Below are positions 6,746 through 13,377 of a DNA stretch of 15,873 nt, in pieces; the stretch's first letter is position 1, and the number at the start of each line of letters is the position of its first letter. Under the pieces are notes generated by a model. That model was not told where the DNA came from, searched no databases, and worked only from the letters and a program-made list of their open reading frames with translations. This DNA is from Methanobacteriota archaeon (GTDB lineage: Archaea; Hydrothermarchaeota; Hydrothermarchaeia; Hydrothermarchaeales; BMS3B): assembly GCA_003229935.1 (NCBI GenBank), contig QIGD01000023.1, positions 1 to 15,873 on the forward strand, read 5' to 3'. The translations under genes and the position numbers were made by a program.

Positions 6746-7159
6746 ATGAATAATAAATCTATAAGCCCTGTAATAGCAACAATTATACTTGTGGGTATTG
6801 CTATAGGCGCCTCTGCTCTGCTGTATTCTTGGTTCTCAGGAATTCAAAGTGGAACCCAGCAGGTTGGTGGGCAGACAGCCGGAAGTATAACTCTGGCAAC
6901 AGGGTCAGCCATGAAAATTGACACAGTAACTAATACAGGCAATGTGACTGTGAGAAATATAGGCTCGGTAAATCTCACCTATATTACAGGTACAGATACA
7001 AACAGTGGCACTACCACATCCTGCGCGGGCAATGTGGCATCGCTATCGCCAGGTACAAGTAATAATGATACAATAAATTGCAACTTGACATCTGGAGTCA
7101 ACAGTATACAGGCCATATCCGGCGAAGGCGCAACTGCAACCTACGAGAAGTTACTGTAA
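6746..7159 (+). CDS. Archaeal type IV pilin-like protein 1
   Basis: A 137-residue subunit of an archaeal type IV pilus or related filament (archaeal pilin N-terminal domain, DUF1628 type). The N-terminus MNNK-SISPVIATIILVGIAIG is a class III signal peptide: a short charged head, then the SPVIA motif and a hydrophobic helix to about residue 30. A prepilin peptidase should cut after Lys4. The rest is a Ser/Thr/Gly/Asn-rich beta domain with Cys93 and Cys112 (likely a disulphide) and sequons at N66, N76, N107 and N113. The start at 6746 is fixed by AGGAGGT. It is followed after 15 bases by a paralogue sharing the motif NVTVxNIGSVN. No peptidase, assembly ATPase or platform gene lies in the window. 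Confidence 0.9.
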   Translation: MNNKSISPVIATIILVGIAIGASALLYSWFSGIQSGTQQVGGQTAGSITLATGSAMKIDTVTNTGNVTVRNIGSVNLTYITGTDTNSGTTTSCAGNVASLSPGTSNNDTINCNLTSGVNSIQAISGEGATATYEKLL

Positions 7160-7174
7160 ATGGAGGAATAATTA

Positions 7175-7603
7175 ATGGGATTTCTTAGAGAAAAGAAATC
7201 TCTAAGCCCCATTATAAGTGTGGTTCTACTTGTAGGTATAAGTGTGGCGGCAAGTGCTCTAGTTTATGCGTGGTTTATTGGTATGGAGAAGGGTGCAGGA
7301 GAGGCAACAGGAGGAACTGCAGTAAGGACTACTCAGGCAACTGCGGCAGCAATTCTTATGACCAATGTGGATTTAAACAATGGTGTCAACGTAACAGTAG
7401 TCAACATAGGGTCAGTGAATGTAACAGGTCTCACGCTCTATGTTGATAACAGTGTAGTGCCTTCAACTGGACAGCATTATGTAAACAAGAATGGCGTTAC
7501 TACCCTAGCCAACCTCAGCAGCTATATAATGCCCTCTGGAGTGCATACCGTTAGAGTAGATTCAAAATATGGGGCTGAAGCCTCTCAAGTTGTGGTGAAA
7601 TAA
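7175..7603 (+). CDS. Archaeal type IV pilin-like protein 2
   Basis: A 142-residue paralogue of the gene just upstream and co-transcribed with it; GGAGG (7162-7166) gives its ribosome binding site. The N-terminus MGFLREKK-SLSPIISVVLLVGISVA is again a class III signal peptide with the cut expected after Lys8, followed by the hydrophobic assembly helix to about residue 35. The C-terminal beta domain repeats NVTVVNIGSVNVT, shared with pilin 1, and has no cysteine. The two probably arose by tandem duplication, and one may be a minor subunit. Which is the main fibre subunit cannot be told from sequence. Substrate partners such as a prepilin peptidase must be encoded elsewhere. Confidence 0.9.
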   Translation: MGFLREKKSLSPIISVVLLVGISVAASALVYAWFIGMEKGAGEATGGTAVRTTQATAAAILMTNVDLNNGVNVTVVNIGSVNVTGLTLYVDNSVVPSTGQHYVNKNGVTTLANLSSYIMPSGVHTVRVDSKYGAEASQVVVK

Positions 7604-7660
7604 TTCCACAATCCTCTTATTTTAAAGCTTTATTGAAGTTGCTATTTTTATAACACTCTA

Positions 7661-7676
7661 CCGAAAAGTTTATGAA
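7661..7676 (+). promoter_or_regulatory. Promoter of the atpI-atpK-atpC cluster
   Basis: CCGAAAAGTTTATGAA has a purine-rich BRE (CGAAA) followed by a TTTAT TATA core. It predicts transcription start near 7698 and a leader of about 23 bases containing AAGGAG (7708-7713). A second TATA-like box, TTTTTATAAC, lies at 7645-7654. Confidence 0.5.
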
Positions 7677-7720
7677 GGGGAGCTATTGTAATACTCTTTC
7701 TATCTATAAGGAGAATAAAG

Positions 7721-9748
7721 ATGCTTCTTCCAGTACCTATGAAAAAAATTATGGCTGTAGTACACAGGAGTAGAAAGGATGATATCCTTAAGGAACTTAA
7801 GGAAAAAGGTACTGTAGAGATAAGAGATGCTAGCGATAGTGATATTTTAGAGAAAATGTCTCTGGATAGGGGAAAAAGCTCCTGGGTGAGAATTGAAGCT
7901 TCGGAGAATATTTCAAAAATAGACGGAATAATTGATGTACTGAGTCAAGCTTCAGAAGATAGCCAGAGAATAACCTCTCTTGGCAAATATAAAGAATTAA
8001 TCAGAGGGATACCCTCAAATCATAAAGAGATTTCAATAGCCTTCGAAGAAATTGCTGAGAGGCTTTTCCTTATCGAAGACAAAGTCACCAACTTAAACAA
8101 TAACCTAAACAGTATAAGGAAAGAGATAGAAGAGTTCGAAGGTTATAAGAATATTGTGAAAAGACTGGAGAAATTCAATATCGGTCCCAAGAATCTAAGA
8201 GGGTTGATGAAAACACATGCTTTCTTTGGAAATGTTCCCAAAGATGACCTTCCTGCCGTGGAAGAAGAGCTTAATGTAAAACTTCCTGCTTATGTCCTTG
8301 AAAATATGGAACTTGACAAGAAGATAGATATAATAATTCTAATTACATACTCCGAATACGAAGCTGAAGTTACAAGGATACTCAGAACTCATCACTTCGA
8401 AGAGATAGAGATTCCCCTTAAGATTATTCCATATACCCTCGGAGAAACAAAAGTAAAAATCGATGAAAATCTGAAAGAGTTAAAGGAAGAGGAGGAGAAT
8501 ATCCTTGATGAGTTAAAAGAAATTGCTTCAAAGGAAATGGAAAATCTTCTGAGATACAGGGAATTTTTAAGTGCCGCAAGAAAACTGGATGAAGTAAACA
8601 GAAAATTTGCCAGTACAAGAGATACATATATCTTTCAGGGCTGGGTTCCAAGAAGCAAAGCTGAGGATATTAAGGAGTTAATAGAGGAACTATCCGAAGG
8701 TGAATGTATAGTCGAAATTAATGAGCCTGAGAAGGGAGATACCCCACCTACCCTTATCAATAACCCGAAAATCACCAAACCTCTTGAGGTGATAACCACA
8801 AACTATGGATATCCCAGTTACAATGAGCTTGACCCCTCTTCAATTATCGGACTTACTTTTCCAATTATCTTCGGCTTTATGTTTGGAGATATAGGTGAGG
8901 GAGTTATTGTTGCTCTTATCGGTTATATGCTTGGTTTCAGGTTGAAGGTTGGAAAAAATGCCAGGAAACTTGGGAGGACTCTGATTCTATGCGGTATCTC
9001 TGCTACAATTGTGGGATTCCTGTATGGAAGCCTTTTTGGTCTTGAAGGGAGATCCATGAAGCATTATCTTGGCTTCGAACTCAAACCACTATGGATGAGT
9101 ATAAATCCAATCAGTACCTCTAGTATCACTGCCATCAACATTCAGAATGCAGTTCTCTTCTCCCTTGAATTTGGAGTTCTACTTATCTCCCTTGCATTAG
9201 TTTTAAATGTTATAAAGCTCAGTCTTCAAAAGGAATATAAATATGCCTTTGTACATCCATCCGGTGTTGCAGGTTTATGGTTCTTTCTCGGTTCGGTAGT
9301 GCTTCTGTTTCACTATGGTCTGAACCTCATGTCTATCATTGCATCCCAACTTTCACTTGTATTATTTTATCTTCCCCTAGTTGTTATTATTATTGGAGAA
9401 TGGAAGGTTAGAGGGCAAAGCCTGGGAATGTCTTTGTTTGACAGTGTTTTTGATGTAGTACTAAGATATCTCTCAAATGGTCTGAGTTTTGTAAGGATTA
9501 TGATTATGGGAATCATTCATGCTGCCTTCGCAGGTATGATGGTAATGGGAATGGGCGGAGTGAGTAATCCTATCCTTATCAGTATTATATTTATATTCGG
9601 AAATATAGGCATAATTATCATGGAGACGTTCATGTCCTTTATACAGGATCTCAGGTTGCACTTTTATGAAATTTTCTCAAAGTTTTATGCTGGAAATGGT
9701 GTACAATTTAATCCATTAAAAATATCTTTCAAATTCTTAGAAAAATAA
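7721..9748 (+). CDS. atpI: A-type ATP synthase subunit I (membrane stator subunit a)
   Basis: The membrane stator that forms the ion channels against the K ring. Residues 1 to about 350 are the cytoplasmic collar and arm, with coiled-coil stretches around 95-140 and 245-290. From about 365 to 660 there are several membrane helices. Conserved features are Arg592 in LSFVRIMIMG, the channel arginine that releases ions from the ring carboxylate, and Arg645 in LRLHFYEIFSKFYAGNG, the family's C-terminal signature. At 675 residues it has the usual length. AAGGAG lies seven bases before the start. It leads an operon with atpK (48 bases downstream of its stop) and atpC. The stalk subunits E and H that normally bind its arm are not nearby. 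Confidence 0.96.
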   Translation: MLLPVPMKKIMAVVHRSRKDDILKELKEKGTVEIRDASDSDILEKMSLDRGKSSWVRIEASENISKIDGIIDVLSQASEDSQRITSLGKYKELIRGIPSNHKEISIAFEEIAERLFLIEDKVTNLNNNLNSIRKEIEEFEGYKNIVKRLEKFNIGPKNLRGLMKTHAFFGNVPKDDLPAVEEELNVKLPAYVLENMELDKKIDIIILITYSEYEAEVTRILRTHHFEEIEIPLKIIPYTLGETKVKIDENLKELKEEEENILDELKEIASKEMENLLRYREFLSAARKLDEVNRKFASTRDTYIFQGWVPRSKAEDIKELIEELSEGECIVEINEPEKGDTPPTLINNPKITKPLEVITTNYGYPSYNELDPSSIIGLTFPIIFGFMFGDIGEGVIVALIGYMLGFRLKVGKNARKLGRTLILCGISATIVGFLYGSLFGLEGRSMKHYLGFELKPLWMSINPISTSSITAINIQNAVLFSLEFGVLLISLALVLNVIKLSLQKEYKYAFVHPSGVAGLWFFLGSVVLLFHYGLNLMSIIASQLSLVLFYLPLVVIIIGEWKVRGQSLGMSLFDSVFDVVLRYLSNGLSFVRIMIMGIIHAAFAGMMVMGMGGVSNPILISIIFIFGNIGIIIMETFMSFIQDLRLHFYEIFSKFYAGNGVQFNPLKISFKFLEK

Positions 9749-9784
9749 ATAAATGTTAAATATTATAGAATAAAAATCAATACA

Positions 9785-9791
9785 GAGGTGA
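9785..9791 (+). promoter_or_regulatory. Ribosome binding site of atpK
   Basis: GAGGTGA lies five bases before ATG 9797. An in-frame GTG at 9788 falls inside it and is therefore not the start. Confidence 0.75.
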
Positions 9792-9796
9792 AATGT

Positions 9797-10141
9797 ATGA
9801 AAGCAGGATTGTATCTTGTAGCAATAGTTTTGTTAGCAGGTTTTGGAATGGTATATGCTCAGGGAGGAGCAGCAGCTACAGGCACAGCAGTAACAGCCAA
9901 TGTAGCGGCGCAGACAACAAATAATATAAACTCAGGTCTCTATGCAATAGCTGCAGCTCTCGCAATCGGTCTGGCAGCAATAGGTGCTGGTTTTGGTATA
10001 GGAGGTACAGGTAGTGCAGCCATTGGTGCCATTTCAGAGAACCCAAAGAATGCAACATGGGGTCTTATTTTTGTGGCTCTGGCTGAGGGAATCGCTCTCT
10101 ACGGACTTATAATATCCTTCATACTGATTACAAAGATATAA
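9797..10141 (+). CDS. atpK: A-type ATP synthase subunit K (proteolipid, c ring)
   Basis: Forms the membrane rotor ring. From ATG 9797 the protein is 114 residues. Residues 1-21 look like a cleavable signal peptide (hydrophobic, ending VYA before Gln22), followed by an Ala/Thr-rich linker to about 46. A single hairpin comes next: helix 1 about 48-79 (Gly/Ala-rich, AIGAGFGIGGTG), a loop SENPKN, and helix 2 about 87-111 with the ion-carrying Glu97 in LIFVALAEGIALYGL. The glutamine seen in helix 1 of Na+-binding rings is absent, and Gly98 replaces the Ser/Thr that usually follows the Glu in them, so proton coupling is likelier. It lies between atpI and atpC and is probably processed to about 93 residues. 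Confidence 0.95.
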   Translation: MKAGLYLVAIVLLAGFGMVYAQGGAAATGTAVTANVAAQTTNNINSGLYAIAAALAIGLAAIGAGFGIGGTGSAAIGAISENPKNATWGLIFVALAEGIALYGLIISFILITKI

Positions 10142-10159
10142 AACAAATGAGGCTTCAGA

Positions 10160-11242
10160 ATGTCAGCAGGGAATTATGCTTATATCAACGCCAAAGTAGG
10201 TGCTCTAAGGTCCAAGATGCTCACTCAGGCTGACTACCGTTCTCTGATAGAGGTGTCCACCGCTCATGATATGTTTTCCCTGCTGAAAAACACAGCATAT
10301 GGCAAGGAAATAGCAAAAATAAAGGACTACAATCTTCTTGAAGTTGAGAGAGTATTAAATAGCTTCCTGATGGATGAACATGAAAGGATTATTTATGGAA
10401 TGATAGGTAATCCCGGACAACTCTTGGCACATCTATACTCAAAATATGACGCTTCCCTACTGAAGGAAGCCCTTACACTTAAGGCTGCGGGTTTTGATAT
10501 AGAGGAATTATCAAAGCTGATGCCCACAAAAAAAATATCCCGGGCACTTCTCGATAGGATTGGCGAAGCAAAGGATATTAGAGAGGCTGTGGAAGTACTC
10601 AAAGACACAGAATATTATAAAGGTCTCAACAATGCACTTCAGGCATACAATGAGACAGGACTGATTTATACTCTAACTCTGGCTATTGACAGGCATATGT
10701 ACCAGAGACTCTGGGTTATTTTAAAGAAGCTTACGGGCAGAGATAGAATTTCAGCCAAAGAGTTAATAGGTACTGAAATTGATATAATAAATATTATCTC
10801 TGCTCTTAGACTCAGGAACTACGAGGGCGATATAAAGGAGCTTCTCATACCTGTAAGGTTCAGGGCAAATGATGAAGTTCTCTATAGCCTTTCCAGAGTC
10901 AAAAGTCTCTCTCAATTGAGCTCAGAGGTGCCAAAGTTTGCCTACTGGAAAGTTATAGAGGGTGCCATAAAAAACAGAGATGCTATTGCAAGCTCATTAC
11001 CTCTACAGAAAGCCGGGGGAGGAAATGTAGAGAGCCTTTTACCTGTGGAATATGAACTTGAAAGACTTCTTGTGGACAAAAACAGGAAAATGTTCTATGG
11101 TGATAGATTCCATATAGGCGTTCCTCTTGCCCATATCTATCTCAAAGGTATTGAGATAAGAAATATTATCTCGGCTTTCAAGCTAAAGGAAGCAAAAGTA
11201 GAAAATGTAAAAATAGAGAAATTTCTGATTTTACCTCTCTGA
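10160..11242 (+). CDS. atpC: A-type ATP synthase subunit C (rotor adaptor, V-type d)
   Basis: Couples the central stalk to the proteolipid ring (V-ATPase subunit d/AC39 family). At 360 residues it has the normal archaeal length. The N-terminus SAGNYAYINAKVGALRSKML is the typical opening, and LWVILKKLTGRD and the C-terminal IRNIISAFKLKEA are family-like. It is all alpha-helical with three similar repeats and has no membrane segment. ATGAGG just upstream supplies a ribosome binding site. It follows atpK by 18 bases. In most archaeal operons atpE lies between K and C and F-A-B-D follow; here E is missing and transcription ends after C. Confidence 0.95.
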   Translation: MSAGNYAYINAKVGALRSKMLTQADYRSLIEVSTAHDMFSLLKNTAYGKEIAKIKDYNLLEVERVLNSFLMDEHERIIYGMIGNPGQLLAHLYSKYDASLLKEALTLKAAGFDIEELSKLMPTKKISRALLDRIGEAKDIREAVEVLKDTEYYKGLNNALQAYNETGLIYTLTLAIDRHMYQRLWVILKKLTGRDRISAKELIGTEIDIINIISALRLRNYEGDIKELLIPVRFRANDEVLYSLSRVKSLSQLSSEVPKFAYWKVIEGAIKNRDAIASSLPLQKAGGGNVESLLPVEYELERLLVDKNRKMFYGDRFHIGVPLAHIYLKGIEIRNIISAFKLKEAKVENVKIEKFLILPL

Positions 11243-11264
11243 GAAATTATACCTTTCCTTAAAA

Positions 11265-11277
11265 TTTTTCTTTTTTT
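11265..11277 (+). terminator. T-rich terminator after atpC
   Basis: TTTTTCTTTTTTT begins 23 bases after the atpC stop and marks the end of the ATPase transcript, as oligo-T tracts do in archaea. It abuts the end of the convergent ferredoxin gene. Confidence 0.6.
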
Positions 11278-11461
11278 AGCAGGATTCATGATTTATTGAA
11301 TTTGTGGGGCATACTTCTACACAGGAGCAACATTCAATACATGCATCCATATTGACAGGTTCAGATTTATTATTCACCAGCTTGTAAACATAAGCAGGAC
11401 ATATATCCACACATTCTCCACAACCTATACAGGTTTCCTTGTTGACTTCAATTACTACCAT
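11276..11461 (-). CDS. Small 2x[4Fe-4S] ferredoxin
   Basis: A 61-residue electron carrier with two cluster motifs: CIGCGECVDICP (Cys11, 14, 17, 21) and CIECCSCVEVCP (Cys41, 44, 47, 51). Each ends in the CP that is typical of bacterial-type ferredoxins. Two more cysteines, Cys45 inside the second motif and the C-terminal Cys61, are unusual. The start is ATG 11461: AAGGTG (11468-11473) lies six bases upstream, and the in-frame GTG at 11470 is part of it. No oxidoreductase partner is adjacent, so its role (general electron carrier or dedicated partner) is open. It lies downstream of tRNA-Gly and convergent with atpC. Confidence 0.92.
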   Translation of the reverse strand: MVVIEVNKETCIGCGECVDICPAYVYKLVNNKSEPVNMDACIECCSCVEVCPTNSINHESC

Positions 11462-11487
11462 ATAAAACACCTTACATTAAATCTTAA

Positions 11488-11559
11488 TGCGAGCAGCGGG
11501 ATTCGAACCCGCGCCAGAGGCTTGGGAAGCCCCTGTCCTGACCCCTAGACTATGCTCGC
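11488..11559 (-). tRNA. tRNA-Gly (CCC anticodon)
   Basis: On the minus strand the acceptor arms GCGAGCA and TGCTCGC pair perfectly. The D arm is GTCT...GGAC. The anticodon stem GGGGC/GCCTC holds the loop TTCCCAA with anticodon CCC, which reads GGG glycine codons. The T arm GCGGG-TTCGAAT-CCCGC is canonical. The discriminator base is A, CCA is not encoded, there is no intron, and the gene is 72 bases long. Confidence 0.96.
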
Positions 11560-11605
11560 ACACAAGTCTAAAGCCTGAATATCATCATTATTCATACCTG
11601 TAGGA

Positions 11606-11935
11606 TTATCTTCTGATTCCCATAAAAATAGTCAGAATTATTATCAAAACTATAATTGCATAGAGTAACTTTCTCATATCCATGGTTAAAAGACTTTCTT
11701 TTACTCTCTGTTGAAACGATGGCTTAACAATCCTACCTGCCCTATCCTTATACTCTTTTCTGAAGGGCTCATAAATCCACTCCTCTATAGCCTTTGTTCT
11801 ATTTTCCTTAAACTTTTCCAGCCCAATGCATTGATGATTCTCTGGCAATCTGTGTTCCCCACAAAATTTTCTTCCACAGAACTTGCAGGTGAAGGGAAGA
11901 GTTTCAGTTTCCCCGCATAAACTACATTTCGCCAT
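11606..11935 (-). CDS. AN1-type zinc-finger protein with C-terminal membrane anchor
   Basis: A 109-residue protein. The N-terminus is an AN1 zinc finger with Cys4, Cys7, Cys17, Cys20, Cys25, His28, His34 and Cys36, enough for two zinc ions. A basic middle part (about 40-85) follows. One hydrophobic helix at about 89-106 (LLYAIIVLIIILTIFMGI) is followed by two arginines, so it is probably tail-anchored with the finger in the cytoplasm. AN1 fingers in eukaryotes act in ubiquitin and stress pathways; the archaeal role is unknown and should not be assumed to be the same. It starts three bases after hisE, with AAGGAG inside the hisE end, so it is in the same operon. Confidence 0.85.
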   Translation of the reverse strand: MAKCSLCGETETLPFTCKFCGRKFCGEHRLPENHQCIGLEKFKENRTKAIEEWIYEPFRKEYKDRAGRIVKPSFQQRVKESLLTMDMRKLLYAIIVLIIILTIFMGIRR

Positions 11936-11938
11936 TGA

Positions 11939-12223
11939 TTATTTTCTCCTTTTTTCCAGTTCTTTATAAATCTCTTCCAGCTCTATCCCTTTATAACCGA
12001 GAGACACCATTATATGAAAAACAAGGTCAGCGCATTCATAAATAATATCTTCTCTTTTACTGCTTTTTGAAGCAAGAATAAATTCAACTGCCTCTTCCCC
12101 AACCTTCTGAAGTATTCTATCCTCGCCACTGTCAAAGAGACTGCAAACATAACTCTCTTTCCTGGGATTTTCTTTTCTGTCTTTTATAACCATGAAAAGC
12201 TCATCAAGTATTTCAGCACTCAC
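11939..12223 (-). CDS. hisE: Phosphoribosyl-ATP pyrophosphatase
   Basis: Hydrolyses phosphoribosyl-ATP to phosphoribosyl-AMP, the second step of histidine biosynthesis. It is a MazG-like all-alpha protein of 94 residues, with the metal-binding acidic residues in KVGEEAVEFILA and DIIYECADLVFHIMV, as in the HisE family. It is not fused to HisI, which must lie elsewhere; no other his gene is in the window. The start GTG 12223 is chosen because GGAGGT (12231-12236) lies seven bases upstream. An in-frame TTG at 12238 precedes that site. It overlaps the end of the CBS-ParB gene by 11 bases, so the two are translationally linked. Confidence 0.93.
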   Translation of the reverse strand: MSAEILDELFMVIKDRKENPRKESYVCSLFDSGEDRILQKVGEEAVEFILASKSSKREDIIYECADLVFHIMVSLGYKGIELEEIYKELEKRRK

Positions 12224-12998
12224 GATTCTTACCTCCAACTATCCGTGTTATAACTCCTCTTTCACCTTCATCAACTATTTTAATATCATCAATAGTGTCC
12301 AATCCCATAGCTCTGGCTGTACGCTCCATGCCAAGCTCTATATCCTTATCAAGTACTATAATGTAGGCGTCTATCTCCTTTATGCCCAGTCTTTTTGCTG
12401 CCAGTGCTCTATGATGTCCATCAACGAGTATAATTCTGTTTCCAACACTTATTACAACTATGGGTTCGGCAAGACCACGCTTGAGTTCATATTCTCTACC
12501 CCGAAATTCATCCGGTTGAATCTTGTTCTGAGTGGGCCTGAGGTCTAAAATCTTAATATTGCCAATGCGGACATAAGAACCGATGTTATACAGTTTCTCA
12601 AGGGATTTCTGAAGCTTTTTAACTTTTGCAGGAGTGGCTCTCTCTATATGTGACCTTATAACGTCCGTATTAGTCACAATACCTACAAGATTGCCGTCTT
12701 TATCAACAACAGGAAGTCTGGAAAAACCCATCCTAAACATTACTCTTGCTGCATCTATAAGATTTGTATCAGGAAAGGTAACTGTAACCTTCTCTGTCAT
12801 GACATCTCTGACCCTGGTTCCCATGCGTATAACAAGGTCTCTTGTTGTTATAATTCCTATTATACTCCTACCTTCAACCACAGGAAATCCATCATGGTTA
12901 GTTTCCTGCATTATTTTGATAATTCCATCAAGGCTCTGGTCAGGGCTGACTATAATCACATTTTTAGACATATAATCTTTTACCTTCTGACTTTCCAT
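12213..12998 (-). CDS. CBS-pair protein with C-terminal ParB/SerK-like DGHHR domain
   Basis: A 261-residue cytoplasmic protein. Two CBS domains come first (about 7-57 and 63-118): SIIGIITTRDL and NLVGIVTNTDVI are their typical last strands, and together they should form an adenine-nucleotide-binding Bateman module. A linker of about 25 residues follows. Then comes a ParB/sulfiredoxin-fold domain (about 145-218) with LVDGHHRALAAKRLGI at 191-206. The DGHHR motif occurs in ParB-like proteins and in the ADP-dependent serine kinase SerK of Thermococcus, so this may be a nucleotide-using enzyme rather than a DNA-binding ParB; no helix-turn-helix domain is present. It lies divergent from the DUF504 gene and overlaps hisE. 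Domain calls are firm; function is unknown. Confidence 0.85.
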   Translation of the reverse strand: MESQKVKDYMSKNVIIVSPDQSLDGIIKIMQETNHDGFPVVEGRSIIGIITTRDLVIRMGTRVRDVMTEKVTVTFPDTNLIDAARVMFRMGFSRLPVVDKDGNLVGIVTNTDVIRSHIERATPAKVKKLQKSLEKLYNIGSYVRIGNIKILDLRPTQNKIQPDEFRGREYELKRGLAEPIVVISVGNRIILVDGHHRALAAKRLGIKEIDAYIIVLDKDIELGMERTARAMGLDTIDDIKIVDEGERGVITRIVGGKNREC

Positions 12999-13054
12999 AG
13001 CTTCTGGGTTTTGATTAACATTAGAAATATCAGTTCCACGTCAGCTTCATATGA

Positions 13055-13068
13055 GCATATATTTTACA
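13055..13068. promoter_or_regulatory. AT-rich promoter core between divergent genes
   Basis: GCATATATTTTACA lies about 35-45 bases before ATG 13100 on the plus strand, and its complement TAAAATATATGC about 57-70 bases before ATG 12998 on the minus strand. It may serve one or both genes. A second box, GGTATAAAAAAC (13079-13090), is nearer to the DUF504 start. Confidence 0.3.
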
Positions 13069-13099
13069 ATTGGTAAAAGGTATAAAAAACTGTACTTAT

Positions 13100-13342
13100 A
13101 TGGTGAAAAAACTCCTTGATGAACTCAGGTGGCATCCAGAGAAGAGCCTTGAGGATGTGGAAATAGTTTATCTTCACAGAGGCGCTCCTGACGACAGAAA
13201 AACAGTAAAAGCTACTGAAGTCAAGAGGTTTGACAGAGGCTACTTTGTGCTTCTCCATCACGGCAGAGAGGTATATATTCCATATCACAGAGTACTTGAG
13301 ATAAGGAGAGGAGAAAAAGTGCTCTACAGAAAAAAATCCTAA
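13100..13342 (+). CDS. MJ1316/DUF504 family protein
   Basis: An 80-residue single-domain protein of the archaeal MJ1316 family (DUF504, proposed RNA cyclic-end recognition domain). Family features are the opening LLDELRWHPEKSLEDVEIVYLHRGAPDD, then TVKATEVKRFDRGYFVL and the closing strand EVYIPYHRVLEIRRGEKVLYRK. The start is ATG 13100. A longer frame begins at TTG 13070, but those extra residues are not family-like and there is no ribosome binding site for it. No clear site precedes 13100 either, so the mRNA may be short-leadered. It is followed by cbiA in the same direction after 35 bases. The RNA role comes from comparative genomics and is unproven here. Confidence 0.88.
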   Translation: MVKKLLDELRWHPEKSLEDVEIVYLHRGAPDDRKTVKATEVKRFDRGYFVLLHHGREVYIPYHRVLEIRRGEKVLYRKKS

Positions 13343-13343
13343 A

Positions 13344-13349
13344 TTTTTT
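13344..13349 (+). terminator. Short T-run after the DUF504 gene
   Basis: TTTTTT directly follows the stop codon and could end or attenuate transcription before cbiA. It is short and uncertain. Confidence 0.25.
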
Positions 13350-13377
13350 ATTATAGTTAGAGGAAACTTCTCTTCAG

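Noticed and set aside
12192..12975. Plus-strand frames opposite hisE and the CBS-ParB gene
   Set aside because: They are shadows of strongly conserved minus-strand genes and show no recognisable domain.
12213..12998. Chromosome or plasmid partition ParB and hence a replication origin or plasmid region
   Set aside because: No ParA, no helix-turn-helix domain and no parS-like repeats are seen; the CBS-DGHHR architecture suggests an enzyme or sensor.
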